This document shows, in pieces, positions 46,101 to 53,431 of a stretch of DNA of 64,000 nt; position 1 is the stretch's first letter, and every line of letters begins with the position of its first letter. Origin of the DNA: Curvibacter delicatus NBRC 14919 (lineage in GTDB: Bacteria; Pseudomonadota; Gammaproteobacteria; Burkholderiales; Burkholderiaceae_C); the NCBI RefSeq assembly GCF_001592265.1, contig NZ_BCWP01000021.1, forward strand, positions 1 to 64,000, given 5' to 3'. Under the pieces are notes generated by a model. It searched no databases. It saw nothing but the letters and a program-made list of their open reading frames with translations, and had not been told where the DNA came from. The position numbers and the translations under genes were made by a program.

Positions 46101-47258
46101 ATGGCGGTGCGTGCCCAAGAGCTGATCGCCACCGGACGCAAACTCAACCAGGTGGTGGCGGGCGGTTCCCGCGATGGCCAGACCTGGCGCGCCAATCTGG
46201 ATGCCCAGGAACTCAGTGGCTACCTGGAATACCGACAGCCGGTGGGCAACGCCGCCGGCCGGCTGTACGCGCGTCTGGCCCGGCTGGCGCTGGCGCAGTC
46301 TTCTGCCAAGGATGTGGAAACGCTGCTCGATGAGCAGCCGGTCAGCATCCCGGCACTGGACATCGTGGTCGATGACATGGAGTTGCGCGGCAAGAAACTC
46401 GGCCGGGTCGAAATCGAAGCCGTCAATCGCGGTGTCGGCGCCGTGCCCCGCGATGGCGGTTCGCGCGAGTGGCGACTCAACCGGTTCAACATCATCATGC
46501 CGGAAGCGGTCTTCACCGCCACCGGCAATTGGGCCTTGCTCAACGAGCCGGCGGGCCGGCCGGCACCGGGCCGCGCGCAACCCGAGCGACGACGCACGGT
46601 GATGAACTTCAAGTTCGAGATAACCGATGCCGGCGAATTGCTGGGCCGTTTCGGCATGAAGGGCGTGATCCGTCGCGGCAAGGGCCGGATGGAAGGCCAG
46701 ATTGCCTGGGCCGGTTCGCCGCTGGCGCTGGATTACCCGACGCTGGGCGGCGCCTTCAATGTCAATGTGGAAAGCGGCCAGTTCCTCAAGGCCGACCCGG
46801 GCATTGCCAAGCTGCTGGGCGTGCTGAGCCTGCAGTCCTTGCCGCGGCGACTGAGCTTGGATTTCCGCGATGTGTTCAGCGAGGGCTTTGCCTTTGACTT
46901 CGTGCGCGGCGACATCCGCATCGAGCAGGGCATTGCCAGCACCAACAACCTGCAGATGAAGGGCGTGAATGCGGCCGTGCTGATGGATGGACGCGCTGAC
47001 ATCGCACGCGAGACGCAGGACATCAAGGTCGTCGTCGTGCCGGAGATCAATGCCGGCACGGCCTCGCTCATTGCCGGCTGGATCAACCCGGCGGTGGGCC
47101 TGGGCTCCTTCCTGGCCCAACTGGTGCTGCGCCGGCCACTGATCGACTCCGCGACCGAGGAGTTCCAGATCACCGGCAGCTGGACCGACCCCAAGATCAC
47201 CCGCACCGATGCACCGGCGGCCGGCAAGGGCGACAGCAAAAGCGAGGCCGGGCGATGA
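43125..47258 (+). CDS. yhdP: YhdP-family AsmA-like inner-membrane protein
   Basis: About 1377 residues from ATG at 43125 (ATG at 43134 is equally possible). One N-terminal membrane anchor (VALWLLLGGWLVMISAWGAL), then a huge periplasmic beta-rich body of the DUF3971/AsmA2 type. YhdP and relatives are thought to form a lipid-conducting groove carrying phospholipids to the outer membrane. Phrases such as LYARLARLALAQ and FNVNVESGQFLKADPGIAKLLGVLSLQSLPRRLSLDFRDVFSEGFAFD (quoted as GQFLKADPGIAKLLGVLSLQ) are typical of the C-terminus. Start of a tightly packed run, with its stop overlapping the next start (ATGA). Confidence 0.93.
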   Translation: MYKMDDLPSRPSSLLKILAIATRVALWLLLGGWLVMISAWGALHLFIVPRIGELRPQLETRASQLLGVTVRIGAIEARPDGLIPSFELSQVRLIDPAGHEALQLPRVLAALSPRSLWNFGFEQIYIESPQLDIRRGADGRIFVAGLDLSKDQGADNQALDWFFSQTEFVIRGGTLQWRDELRDIPALTLEQVDFVVRNTARSHAFRVDATPPSAWGQRFTLMANFRQPLLSGKAGEWRKWDGQVFAQFDHVDLSQLRRYADLGTDVAQGSGALRAWVDVSRSQVTGATADVALSNVQATLTPKLGALSLPLLTGRLGGRLLQGGFEFSTQDLQFELDDGLRWPGGNVRVVHVAAEGRAPARGELQADRLDLAALTRIADRLPLDDAMHAAVTAYAPKGLVERIQANWQGPLEAPTRFDAKGRVVRLEVAAGSPAPADRGGVGSPGVRGATIDFDVNQSGGRATLALQDGQLELPGVFEVPTLEFTQLATDLQWQIDGQRISLQLPNLKFSNADAQGEAQIKWQTSEPVAARGLGRFPGVLDLQGSMSRADISRVHRYLPLEVERDVRDYLRDALAQGRASGVRYRVKGDLNNFPFADPKQGEFRVSASVRDATYVYVPRSLQPAGALPWPALTQVEGEFLMEHASLQLKNVSARLAGAPGVRISRTDAQIPNLLHGATVDVSAEAKGPLGEVLSVLVNGSPLGEMTGHALKQASASGSADLQLKLKLPVMDVNKTGVQGKITLAGNDLQIAPDIPRLSRTRGVVHFSETGFAISGGQARALGGELRAEGGTIPVPGAATRSGPAVLRVQGNATAEGLRQARELGAVARLAQKATGSTNYVLVLGIRRGVPELQITSSLQGLALNLPVPLNKSAEAPLPLRLETVLTRESQQAGANAPLQDQLTLELGRIASAVYVRDVSGAEARVLRGAVGVGLASGEQVPLPADGVVANLNLQSVDVDAWNAALSTPASPTAGTVGRAADAGLVSIYMPTRMAVRAQELIATGRKLNQVVAGGSRDGQTWRANLDAQELSGYLEYRQPVGNAAGRLYARLARLALAQSSAKDVETLLDEQPVSIPALDIVVDDMELRGKKLGRVEIEAVNRGVGAVPRDGGSREWRLNRFNIIMPEAVFTATGNWALLNEPAGRPAPGRAQPERRRTVMNFKFEITDAGELLGRFGMKGVIRRGKGRMEGQIAWAGSPLALDYPTLGGAFNVNVESGQFLKADPGIAKLLGVLSLQSLPRRLSLDFRDVFSEGFAFDFVRGDIRIEQGIASTNNLQMKGVNAAVLMDGRADIARETQDIKVVVVPEINAGTASLIAGWINPAVGLGSFLAQLVLRRPLIDSATEEFQITGSWTDPKITRTDAPAAGKGDSKSEAGR

Positions 47259-48088
47259 AGGTGGCGGCAATCCAGATGGTCTCGGGTACGCAATGGCAGG
47301 CCAACCTGCGGCGCGCCCAGGCGCTGATGCAACAGGCGGCCGACGACGGGGCCGAACTCGTGGTCTTGCCCGAGTATTTCTGCCTGCTCGGGGCACAGGA
47401 CACCGACAAGCTGGCCATCCAGGAAGTGCCGGGAGACGGGCCCATCCAGCGGTTTCTGGCCGAGTCGGCGCATGCGCTGGGCCTGTGGATCGTGGGCGGT
47501 ACCCTGCCCCTGTCGGTATCGCCGGATGCGCCGGCGGAGGCGGCAGGCCGCGTCTACAACAGCACGCTGGTCTATTCGCCGCAGGGTGATTGCGTGGCGC
47601 GTTACGACAAGATCCACCTGTTCTGTTTCGACAATGGCCGCGAACGCTACGACGAGTCACGCGTCCTGCTCAGTGGTACGCAGCCCGTCACCTTCGACCT
47701 GCCGTCGCGCGACGGCCATCGCTGGCGCCTGGGGCTGAGTGTCTGCTACGACCTGCGCTTTCCCGAGCTCTACCGTGCTTACGCCCAGGCCGGTGCCGAT
47801 CTGCTGCTGGTGCCGAGTGCCTTCACGCACACCACAGGCCAGGCGCACTGGGAGGTGCTGCTGCGTTCGCGGGCGGTGGAAAACCTGGCCTTCGTGCTGG
47901 CCGCCGCACAAGGCGGTTTGCATGACAACGGCCGCCGCACCTGGGGCCACTCGATGCTGGTTGATCCCTGGGGACAGGTGCTGGCCGAACGGGCCGAGGG
48001 CGAGGCCGTGGTGCTGGCTGACTTGCTGCCCGAGTTGCTGCAGCAACGCCGCCTGCAGCTGCCGGCGCTGGAGCACCGCGTCCTGTGA
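47255..48088 (+). CDS. Carbon-nitrogen hydrolase (deaminated-glutathione amidase / omega-amidase-like)
   Basis: 277-residue nitrilase-superfamily enzyme. Catalytic triad visible: Glu40 in VVLPEYFC, Lys119 in RYDKIHLF and Cys164 in LGLSVCYDLRFPELYR. The FDNGRERYDES phrase after the Lys and SAFTHTTGQAHWEVLLRSRAVEN near 190 match the Nit1/YbeM branch, which repairs deaminated glutathione. Start overlaps yhdP stop; stop overlaps the kinase start (GTGA). Linkage to yhdP is common in betaproteobacteria. Confidence 0.92.
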   Translation: MKVAAIQMVSGTQWQANLRRAQALMQQAADDGAELVVLPEYFCLLGAQDTDKLAIQEVPGDGPIQRFLAESAHALGLWIVGGTLPLSVSPDAPAEAAGRVYNSTLVYSPQGDCVARYDKIHLFCFDNGRERYDESRVLLSGTQPVTFDLPSRDGHRWRLGLSVCYDLRFPELYRAYAQAGADLLLVPSAFTHTTGQAHWEVLLRSRAVENLAFVLAAAQGGLHDNGRRTWGHSMLVDPWGQVLAERAEGEAVVLADLLPELLQQRRLQLPALEHRVL

Positions 48089-50076
48089 GTGCTGAACGCG
48101 TGGAAACGGACCGTCTGCCTGCCTGGCGCCGGCGGACCCTGTGGTCGGCGCTGACGGCCCTGGTCGTGGCCCTGCTGGTTACGCTGGTCTGGCTGGCCGG
48201 ACGCTACGAGGCCAGCCAGGTGCAAAGCCGCCTCGAGCGCGATACCGCGGATGCGGTGGGTGACATCCGCGCGGCGCTGTCGCACAACGTGCAGAGCCTG
48301 CAGGCCCTGCAGTTCAACGATCCGACGCCAGCGGCCTGGTCCATGGCGGCCGCGGCGCTGTTGCGGGAGCACCGCGAACTGGTGCGCATCGAGTGGCGCG
48401 ACAGCAACCACAGGACCCGCTTGTTTGCCGACACGCCATACCGTCCGGCCTTGTTCGACCGCCTGGGCCGCGACAGCGTTCAGACCGAGGTCCGCCAGAC
48501 CTGCACGACCGCGCGCCGGCTGAGTGCGCCGGCCTATTCCAGCAGTTACTTCGTGCCCTTGACCGACGGCCTGGGCATCGAGGTCATGGAACTGTGCATG
48601 CCGCTGTTGACCACCGGTGTGGTGATGGGCTATCTGGTGGCCACCTATTCGCTGCAGGACGTGCTGGATGACCTGGTGGGGCGGCAGCTCACGCGCAGCC
48701 AGGAGGTGTCGTTCACCGAGGGCGATGGCACCCGCCTGGCGGTGCGTGGCACGGCGCGGCGCGCCAACCGCGTCTTCACCGCCCACCACCTGCTCGACCT
48801 GCCCGGTACCACCCTGGTGCTGCGCATGGACAGCTGGCGCGGCGCGCCCGACCTGTTCCCCAATGTGCTGACCGCGCTGGTGACGGCGATGTCGATCGCC
48901 CTGGTTTCGATCCTGGTGCTGCTCAGCAAGGACATGCGCCGGCGGCTGAAGGCCGAACGTGACCTGGCCGACGCCTTGGCCTTTCGCAAGGCGATGGAGG
49001 ATTCGCTGGTGACCGGGCTGCGCGCGCGTGACCTGCACGGGCGCATCACCTACGTGAACCCGGCCTTTTGCCAGATGGTCGGCTTCACGGCGGACGAACT
49101 GCTGGGCCAGAGCGTTCATGCGCCCTACTGGCCGCCGGAGCTGGCCGACGAGTACATGAAACGCCAGGCCATCCGGCTGGCCGGTACATCGCCGCCGCGG
49201 GAGGGGTTCGAGTCGGTGTTCATGCACAAGGACGGCACGCGCTTTCCGGTGCTCATCATCGAAGCGCCGCTGATCAATGCGCAGGGCGCGCAGACCGGCT
49301 GGATGAGCGCCTTCCTCGACATCCGTGAGCAGCGTCGCGTCGAGGAGCTGTCACGCGCCAGCCAGGAGCGGCTGCAGGCCACGGCGCGCCTGGCCATGGT
49401 GGGTGAGATGGCCTCGCTGCTCAGCCACGAACTCAACCAGCCCTTGGCCGCCATGTCCAGCTACGCCACCGGCTCGCTCAACCTGCTGCGTGCCGGCATG
49501 CACACGCCGGCCGACATCGAGCTGGCGATGCACCGCATTGCCCAGCAGGCCGAACGTGCCGGCAAGATCATCAAGAGCGTGCACGACTTCGTGCGTCGGC
49601 GCGACCAGGCGCGTGAAATGGTGCCGCCGCAGGCCCTGGTCGATGCCATCCTGCCGCTGATCAACCTGCAGGCGCGCAAGCTCGGGGTTCAGGTGCAGAT
49701 CCAGCTGGCACCGGGTCTGCCCAAGGTGCTGTGCGACCGCACCATGGTCGAGCAGGTGCTGCTCAACCTGGCGCGCAACGGCATGCAGGCCATGGACCGG
49801 CCGGACATCCGCCAGCGTGTGCTGACGCTGGCGGTGCGGCAGGAGCGCGGCGATGAGCGCTGGCTGGTGTTTTCCGTGACGGACGTCGGCCCCGGCATCG
49901 CGCCGGAAGTCGAGCAGCAGCTGTTCACGCCCTTCTTCACCACCAAGGCCGAAGGCATGGGACTGGGCCTGAGCCTGTGCCGCACCGTGATCGAACAGCA
50001 TGGTGGCATGCTGGCCTTCGAACCCCATCAGCCTCAGGGGACAGTGTTCAGCTTCACCCTGCCGGCGGGCAACTGA
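48085..50076 (+). CDS. PAS-domain sensor histidine kinase (DctB/FixL-like)
   Basis: 663 residues from GTG at 48085. Two membrane segments at about 20-40 and 265-290 bracket a periplasmic sensor of about 220 residues (CHASE/DctB type). A cytoplasmic PAS domain follows at about 315-430 (GRITYVNPAFCQMVGFTADELLGQ, quoted as ITYVNPAFCQMVGFTADELL). The phosphoacceptor is His448 in LLSHELNQPLAAMSSYA, followed by the ATPase with LLNLARNGMQAM, TDVGPGIAPE, LFTPFFTTKAEGMGLGLSLCR (quoted as FTPFFTTKAEGMGLGLSLCR). The ELNQPL H-box groups it with C4-dicarboxylate and oxygen sensors. Partner is the frameshifted FixJ-like gene 14 bp downstream. Confidence 0.92.
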   Translation: MSAERVETDRLPAWRRRTLWSALTALVVALLVTLVWLAGRYEASQVQSRLERDTADAVGDIRAALSHNVQSLQALQFNDPTPAAWSMAAAALLREHRELVRIEWRDSNHRTRLFADTPYRPALFDRLGRDSVQTEVRQTCTTARRLSAPAYSSSYFVPLTDGLGIEVMELCMPLLTTGVVMGYLVATYSLQDVLDDLVGRQLTRSQEVSFTEGDGTRLAVRGTARRANRVFTAHHLLDLPGTTLVLRMDSWRGAPDLFPNVLTALVTAMSIALVSILVLLSKDMRRRLKAERDLADALAFRKAMEDSLVTGLRARDLHGRITYVNPAFCQMVGFTADELLGQSVHAPYWPPELADEYMKRQAIRLAGTSPPREGFESVFMHKDGTRFPVLIIEAPLINAQGAQTGWMSAFLDIREQRRVEELSRASQERLQATARLAMVGEMASLLSHELNQPLAAMSSYATGSLNLLRAGMHTPADIELAMHRIAQQAERAGKIIKSVHDFVRRRDQAREMVPPQALVDAILPLINLQARKLGVQVQIQLAPGLPKVLCDRTMVEQVLLNLARNGMQAMDRPDIRQRVLTLAVRQERGDERWLVFSVTDVGPGIAPEVEQQLFTPFFTTKAEGMGLGLSLCRTVIEQHGGMLAFEPHQPQGTVFSFTLPAGN

Positions 50077-50090
50077 CATACCATCACGCC

Positions 50091-50727
50091 ATGCAACCCA
50101 TGATTGATGTTTCCGTTTTCATCGTCGACGACGATGCCAGCGTGCGTGAGGCGCTGGCCTGGCTGCTGCGCTCGCGCCGTCTGCCCAGCCAGGCTTTCGA
50201 GAGCGCTGATGCTTTCTGGCAGATGGTGGAGGGTGGCTGGGAACCCGCGCAGGCTTGTTGTCTGCTGCTCGATGTGCGCATGCCCGGCCTGAGCGGGCTG
50301 GCCCTGTTCGAGCGCTTGATCGAGCGCGGACTGCACCAGACCATGGCCGGTGATCTTCCTCACCGGCCATGGTGATGTGCCGACTGCTGTCGACGCCGTG
50401 AAACGGGGCGCTTTCGATTTCTGTGAGAAACCGTTTTCAGACAACGCCTTGGTCGACCGCATTGAGCAGGCGCTGGTGCAGTCAGCGACCTTTGTGCAGG
50501 CGCGCCGGGAAGTGGCGCAGCTGCGTCAGCGCCTGGGCGAGTTGACCGAGCGCGAACGCGATGTGATGCGTCTGGTGGTCGATGGCCTGCCCAACAAGCG
50601 CATTGCCGATCAGCTGGAGATCAGCGTGCGCACGGTGGAAGTGCACCGTGCGCGCGTGTTCGACAAGATGGAGGTCAAGTCCGCGGTGGAGTTGGCCAAT
50701 CTGCTGCGCGATCTGCAGGGCGGCTGA
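50091..50727 (+). pseudogene. FixJ-family response regulator, broken by a +1 frameshift
   Basis: Receiver domain starts at ATG 50091 (FIVDDDASVREALAWLL; phosphorylated Asp61 in LLLDVRMPGLSG) and runs out of frame after HQTM at about 50345, stopping at 50375. The rest continues in the next frame from about 50347: PVIFLTGHGDVPTAVDAVKRG, the switch Lys in FCEKPF, then the LuxR-type HTH LTERERDVMRLVVDGLPNKRIADQL (quoted as LTERERDVMRLVVDG). Removing one G at 50345-50346 restores a 211-residue FixJ-like protein. The C-terminal part has its own possible GTG start at 50350, so a free DNA-binding domain could still be made. Sequencing error cannot be excluded. Confidence 0.85.
50340..50373. repeat. 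Perfect 14-bp inverted repeat at the frameshift site
   Basis: Arms ACCATGGCCGGTGA and TCACCGGCCATGGT with a 6-base loop (TCTTCC). Without the extra G the left arm would read ACCATGCCGGTGA and the repeat would be imperfect. Confidence 0.9.
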
Positions 50728-50729
50728 AT

Positions 50730-50882
50730 TCAATCCTTCCGGTCGGGAGGCGTCTTGTCGGGCTCGTCAGCGCGGGGCTGCTCCGGCAGTTCGCCGTTCT
50801 TGCGGCCGGAAAACATGGTCCACCAGACGATCAGCACCAGCAGCGCCAGGGCGCCGAAGGCTTCAAGCAAAATCAGACTCAT
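50730..50882 (-). CDS. 50-residue membrane protein
   Basis: From ATG at 50882. One strongly hydrophobic helix (LILLEAFGALALLVLIVWW) is followed by a hydrophilic acidic and Pro-rich tail (GRKNGELPEQPRADEPDK). The layout is that of a small single-span membrane protein; function unknown. Its start codon overlaps the divergent mltA start codon by two bases (CATG at 50880-50883). Stop lies 2 bp from the stop of the regulator gene. Confidence 0.65.
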   Translation of the reverse strand: MSLILLEAFGALALLVLIVWWTMFSGRKNGELPEQPRADEPDKTPPDRKD

Positions 50883-52014
50883 GAACCGACTCCTGAACTG
50901 GGTAACGACAATCGTGATTGTAGGAACGCTGGCCGGCTGCGCCAGCGCACCCTGGCCGCCGGCAGGCCGTGCCCCTGACAGCCGCGCACGGACACCGACC
51001 ACCGACAGCGCCATGGGCCCGGCCGTGCTGCAGGCCCGCAGCCGCTGGACGCCGGTGGCGTGGAGTGACTTGCCAGGCCTGCAGGAGGACCCGCTGCATG
51101 AGGCCTGGAACGCCTGGCTCAAGAGCTGCGAGCGCCCCGGCCCGGTGTTCGCACCGCTGTGCAACGAGGTGCGCCTGCTCAGCATCAGCAGTGTGGAGGA
51201 GCAGCGTGCCTGGATGATGGCGCGCCTGCAGCCTTACCGCGTGGAGGCGCTGCAAGGTGGCGATGAGGGCCTGCTGACGGGCTACTACGAGCCCGTGTTG
51301 GAGGCGAGCCGCCAGCCCACGGCCGGCTTCAGCGTGCCGCTGTACCAGCCGCCACCCACCTTGGGCCAGCGCAAACCCTGGTACAGCCGGCAGGAGATCG
51401 ATACCCTGCCCGAAGTACAGGCCTTGCTGCGCGGGCGGACCATCGCCTACCTGGCCGACCCCATTGATGCCCTGACGCTGCAGATCCAGGGCTCGGGCCG
51501 TATCCGCATCAGCGAGGCCGATGGCACGCAGCGCCTGGTGCGGCTGGCTTTTGCCGGCTCCAACGACCAGCCCTACCGCAGCGTCGGCCGCTGGCTGCTC
51601 GACCAGGGCGCGGTGCGCGACGCTTCCTGGCCCGGCATCAAGGCCTGGCTGGCGGCCAACCCGACGCGCGTCAACGAGCTGCTGTGGAGCAACCCGCGTG
51701 TGGTGTTCTTCCGCGAGGAAGCGCTGCCCGAGCTCGACGCCGCCTTCGGCCCGCGCGGTGCGCAGGGCGTGCCGCTGACGCCAGGGCGCTCGATCGCCGT
51801 CGACCCCGGCAGCATTCCCTATGGCACGCCGGTCTGGCTCGCCTCCAGCGGCCCGCAGGTGCAGCTGCAAAAGCTGGTGCTGGCGCAGGACACCGGCAGC
51901 GCCATCACCGGCGCGGTGCGCGCCGACTACTTTGCTGGCTGGGGCAGTGGCGCGGCGGAGTTGGCCGGGCGCCTCAAACAGCCGCTGCGCCTGTGGGTGC
52001 TGTGGCCGAAATGA
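50881..52014 (+). CDS. mltA: Membrane-bound lytic murein transglycosylase A
   Basis: Outer-membrane lipoprotein that cleaves glycan strands of peptidoglycan to 1,6-anhydroMurNAc ends. 377 residues from ATG at 50881. Lipobox TLAGCAS puts the lipidated Cys at about residue 20. MltA domain: LLTGYYEPVLEASRQPT near 135, LQIQGSGRIRI near 200, then the 3D domain with SIAVDPGSIPYGTPVWL near 300 and the catalytic Asp in LVLAQDTGSAITGAVRADYFAGWG (quoted as AQDTGSAITGAVRADYF). Confidence 0.94.
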   Translation: MNRLLNWVTTIVIVGTLAGCASAPWPPAGRAPDSRARTPTTDSAMGPAVLQARSRWTPVAWSDLPGLQEDPLHEAWNAWLKSCERPGPVFAPLCNEVRLLSISSVEEQRAWMMARLQPYRVEALQGGDEGLLTGYYEPVLEASRQPTAGFSVPLYQPPPTLGQRKPWYSRQEIDTLPEVQALLRGRTIAYLADPIDALTLQIQGSGRIRISEADGTQRLVRLAFAGSNDQPYRSVGRWLLDQGAVRDASWPGIKAWLAANPTRVNELLWSNPRVVFFREEALPELDAAFGPRGAQGVPLTPGRSIAVDPGSIPYGTPVWLASSGPQVQLQKLVLAQDTGSAITGAVRADYFAGWGSGAAELAGRLKQPLRLWVLWPK

Positions 52015-52041
52015 CGGTGGGTGTTGTGGCGGGCAGGGCCT

Positions 52042-52716
52042 TCAGCGCAGGCTGATGCGCACCTGCACGCGCAACTGCGACTGGCTGGCGTCGCGCGCGC
52101 TGTTGCTCAAGCCGCTTTGCTGGCTGTCCTGCGACTGATCGCTTTCGGCAATCGTCATCCATTCATCCAATGGCAGCACGATGGCTGTGCTGGCGCTGGC
52201 CGCCTCACCGGCCAAAGGGTTGCGCCCCTGCAGGGTGCTGATCTCCAATTCCACCGCGTCGCCGCCGTCCCAGCGCGGCGTGGCGGCGAAGCCGGTGCCT
52301 GCTTGCAGCCAGACCGTGCCCGGCACACTGATCCACCGACCTTGCCGCTGGAACGATTGCAGCAGCCGTAGCGCCACCGTGTTGCGCAGCACGATGGTGG
52401 CACGCCGGCCGTTGAGCACCAGCACCTGCTGCTGGGTGTTGCCGCTGCGGCCGGATTGGCTGCTCTGGGCATCCAGCGTGATGGCGGCGCTGGAGTTACC
52501 CGGCTGTAAGCGCGCCGTTGTGCTCGCATCAAGACGCTCGCGCGTGCTGCTGTTCTGCTCGACCTGTCGCACTTCGATCTGCAGATTGCGCAACGGCAGG
52601 CTGCCGGCAGCGCCGTCGTTGCGCCAATCTGCTCCTGAATTGATAGCTGGTTGCGCATGAACGACAAGGGCCAGGGCCGAAAAACATGCCAAGGTCAGGG
52701 TGCGGATGCGGTTCAT
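52042..52716 (-). CDS. Secreted hypothetical protein coupled to an Lrp regulator
   Basis: 224 residues from ATG at 52716, which overlaps the Lrp stop (ATGA), so translation is coupled. The signal peptide runs MNRIRTLTLACFSALALVVHA with cleavage before QPAINS. The mature part is beta-rich and Gln/Ser-rich: LPLRNLQIEVRQVEQ, QQQVLVLNGRRATIVLRNTVAL (quoted as VLVLNGRRATIVLRNTVAL), SVPGTVWLQAGTGFAATPRW and DAVELEIS. It is a conserved unknown as far as I can tell, perhaps an outer-membrane-associated factor. Unusually, residues ~13-29, covering the hydrophobic core and cleavage site of the signal peptide, are encoded by dispersed repeat copy 4. Confidence 0.75.
   Translation of the reverse strand: MNRIRTLTLACFSALALVVHAQPAINSGADWRNDGAAGSLPLRNLQIEVRQVEQNSSTRERLDASTTARLQPGNSSAAITLDAQSSQSGRSGNTQQQVLVLNGRRATIVLRNTVALRLLQSFQRQGRWISVPGTVWLQAGTGFAATPRWDGGDAVELEISTLQGRNPLAGEAASASTAIVLPLDEWMTIAESDQSQDSQQSGLSNSARDASQSQLRVQVRISLR
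52632..52680 (+). repeat. Dispersed short repeat, copy 4 (inside the secreted-protein gene)
   Basis: TGAATTGATAGCTGGTTGCGC, quoted as AATTGATAGCTGGTTGCGC, then ACGACAAGGGCCAGGGCCG. Same block order and orientation relative to the host gene as copy 1, but translated in a different frame. Confidence 0.72.
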
Positions 52717-53249
52717 CGTTTGCTCCGGGTGCTGGGGCGTGACGGGGGTGGCGCGATGGCCTTGGGGGCGCTTTGTGCCTGCAGATGCCCGAGTGGCAAG
52801 GTGCTGCTGGCCTTGACTTCGCCGAGCGAGAAGCTGGTGTGCAGGTCCTTCACGTTGGGCAGGTTGATCAGGCTCTGCAGCGCAAAGCGCGAGAAGCTGT
52901 CGAGGTCCTGCGCCACCACCTGCAGCTCGAAGGTGCCGGTGCCGCTGATGTAGTGGCAGGAGATGACTTCCGGCAGTTTCTTGATGGCTTCTTCCAGCAC
53001 ACGGGTGGCGTCGCCGGTGTTGCGCTCGGCATCCAGCCGCACGAAGGCCAGCACACCGAGGCCGATCTTCTGGCGGTCGATCTCGGCCCGGTAACCCTTG
53101 ATGAAACCGTTGGTTTCCAGCGCGCGCACGCGGCGCCAGCACGGCGCGGCTGACAGGCCCACGCGCGTGGCCAGTTCGGCATTCGTCAGGCGCGCATCGG
53201 CTTGCAGTTCGTTCAGGATGGCCAGGTCGAATTTGTCGAGTGTTTCCAT
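52713..53249 (-). CDS. Lrp/AsnC-family transcriptional regulator
   Basis: 178 residues. N-terminal HTH: KFDLAILNELQADARLTNAELATRVGLSAAPCWRRVRALE, quoted as DLAILNELQADARLTNAELA and GLSAAPCWRRVRALE. C-terminal RAM/ligand domain: EVISCHYISGTGTFELQVVAQDL (quoted as VISCHYISGTGTFELQVV) and LPNVKDLHTSFSLGEVK. A ~20-residue basic tail is extra. It is divergent from the indolepyruvate oxidoreductase gene with a 182-bp gap holding a palindrome, and such Lrp proteins usually control the neighbouring amino-acid catabolic gene in response to an amino acid. Confidence 0.92.
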   Translation of the reverse strand: METLDKFDLAILNELQADARLTNAELATRVGLSAAPCWRRVRALETNGFIKGYRAEIDRQKIGLGVLAFVRLDAERNTGDATRVLEEAIKKLPEVISCHYISGTGTFELQVVAQDLDSFSRFALQSLINLPNVKDLHTSFSLGEVKASSTLPLGHLQAQSAPKAIAPPPSRPSTRSKR

Positions 53250-53268
53250 TTATGCCTGTATTGAGCAA

Positions 53269-53285
53269 TATCCTTTCTTAGGATA
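53269..53285. promoter_or_regulatory. Candidate Lrp operator between lrp and the oxidoreductase gene
   Basis: TATCCT-TTCTT-AGGATA is a perfect 6-bp inverted repeat with A/T-rich centre, 20 bp upstream of the lrp start codon. Size and composition fit Lrp/AsnC sites. Confidence 0.45.
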
Positions 53286-53431
53286 GCCTAAATTGGGCAA
53301 AGAAAGCAAAGACTTATCCGGGCTGTCGGCATACACTTTCCTCGCAGAAAAACATTGCCCCTGTCTGTTTCCCGGCCTGTCGGCAGGCCACAGCAGGAGG
53401 CTGAACCCAGAATTTCCGGAGACATCCCGCC

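Noticed and set aside
43815-47660. Minus-strand open frame of 1281 codons opposite yhdP
   Set aside because: Shadow of yhdP; low-complexity Arg/His/Gln/Ala composition and no motif.
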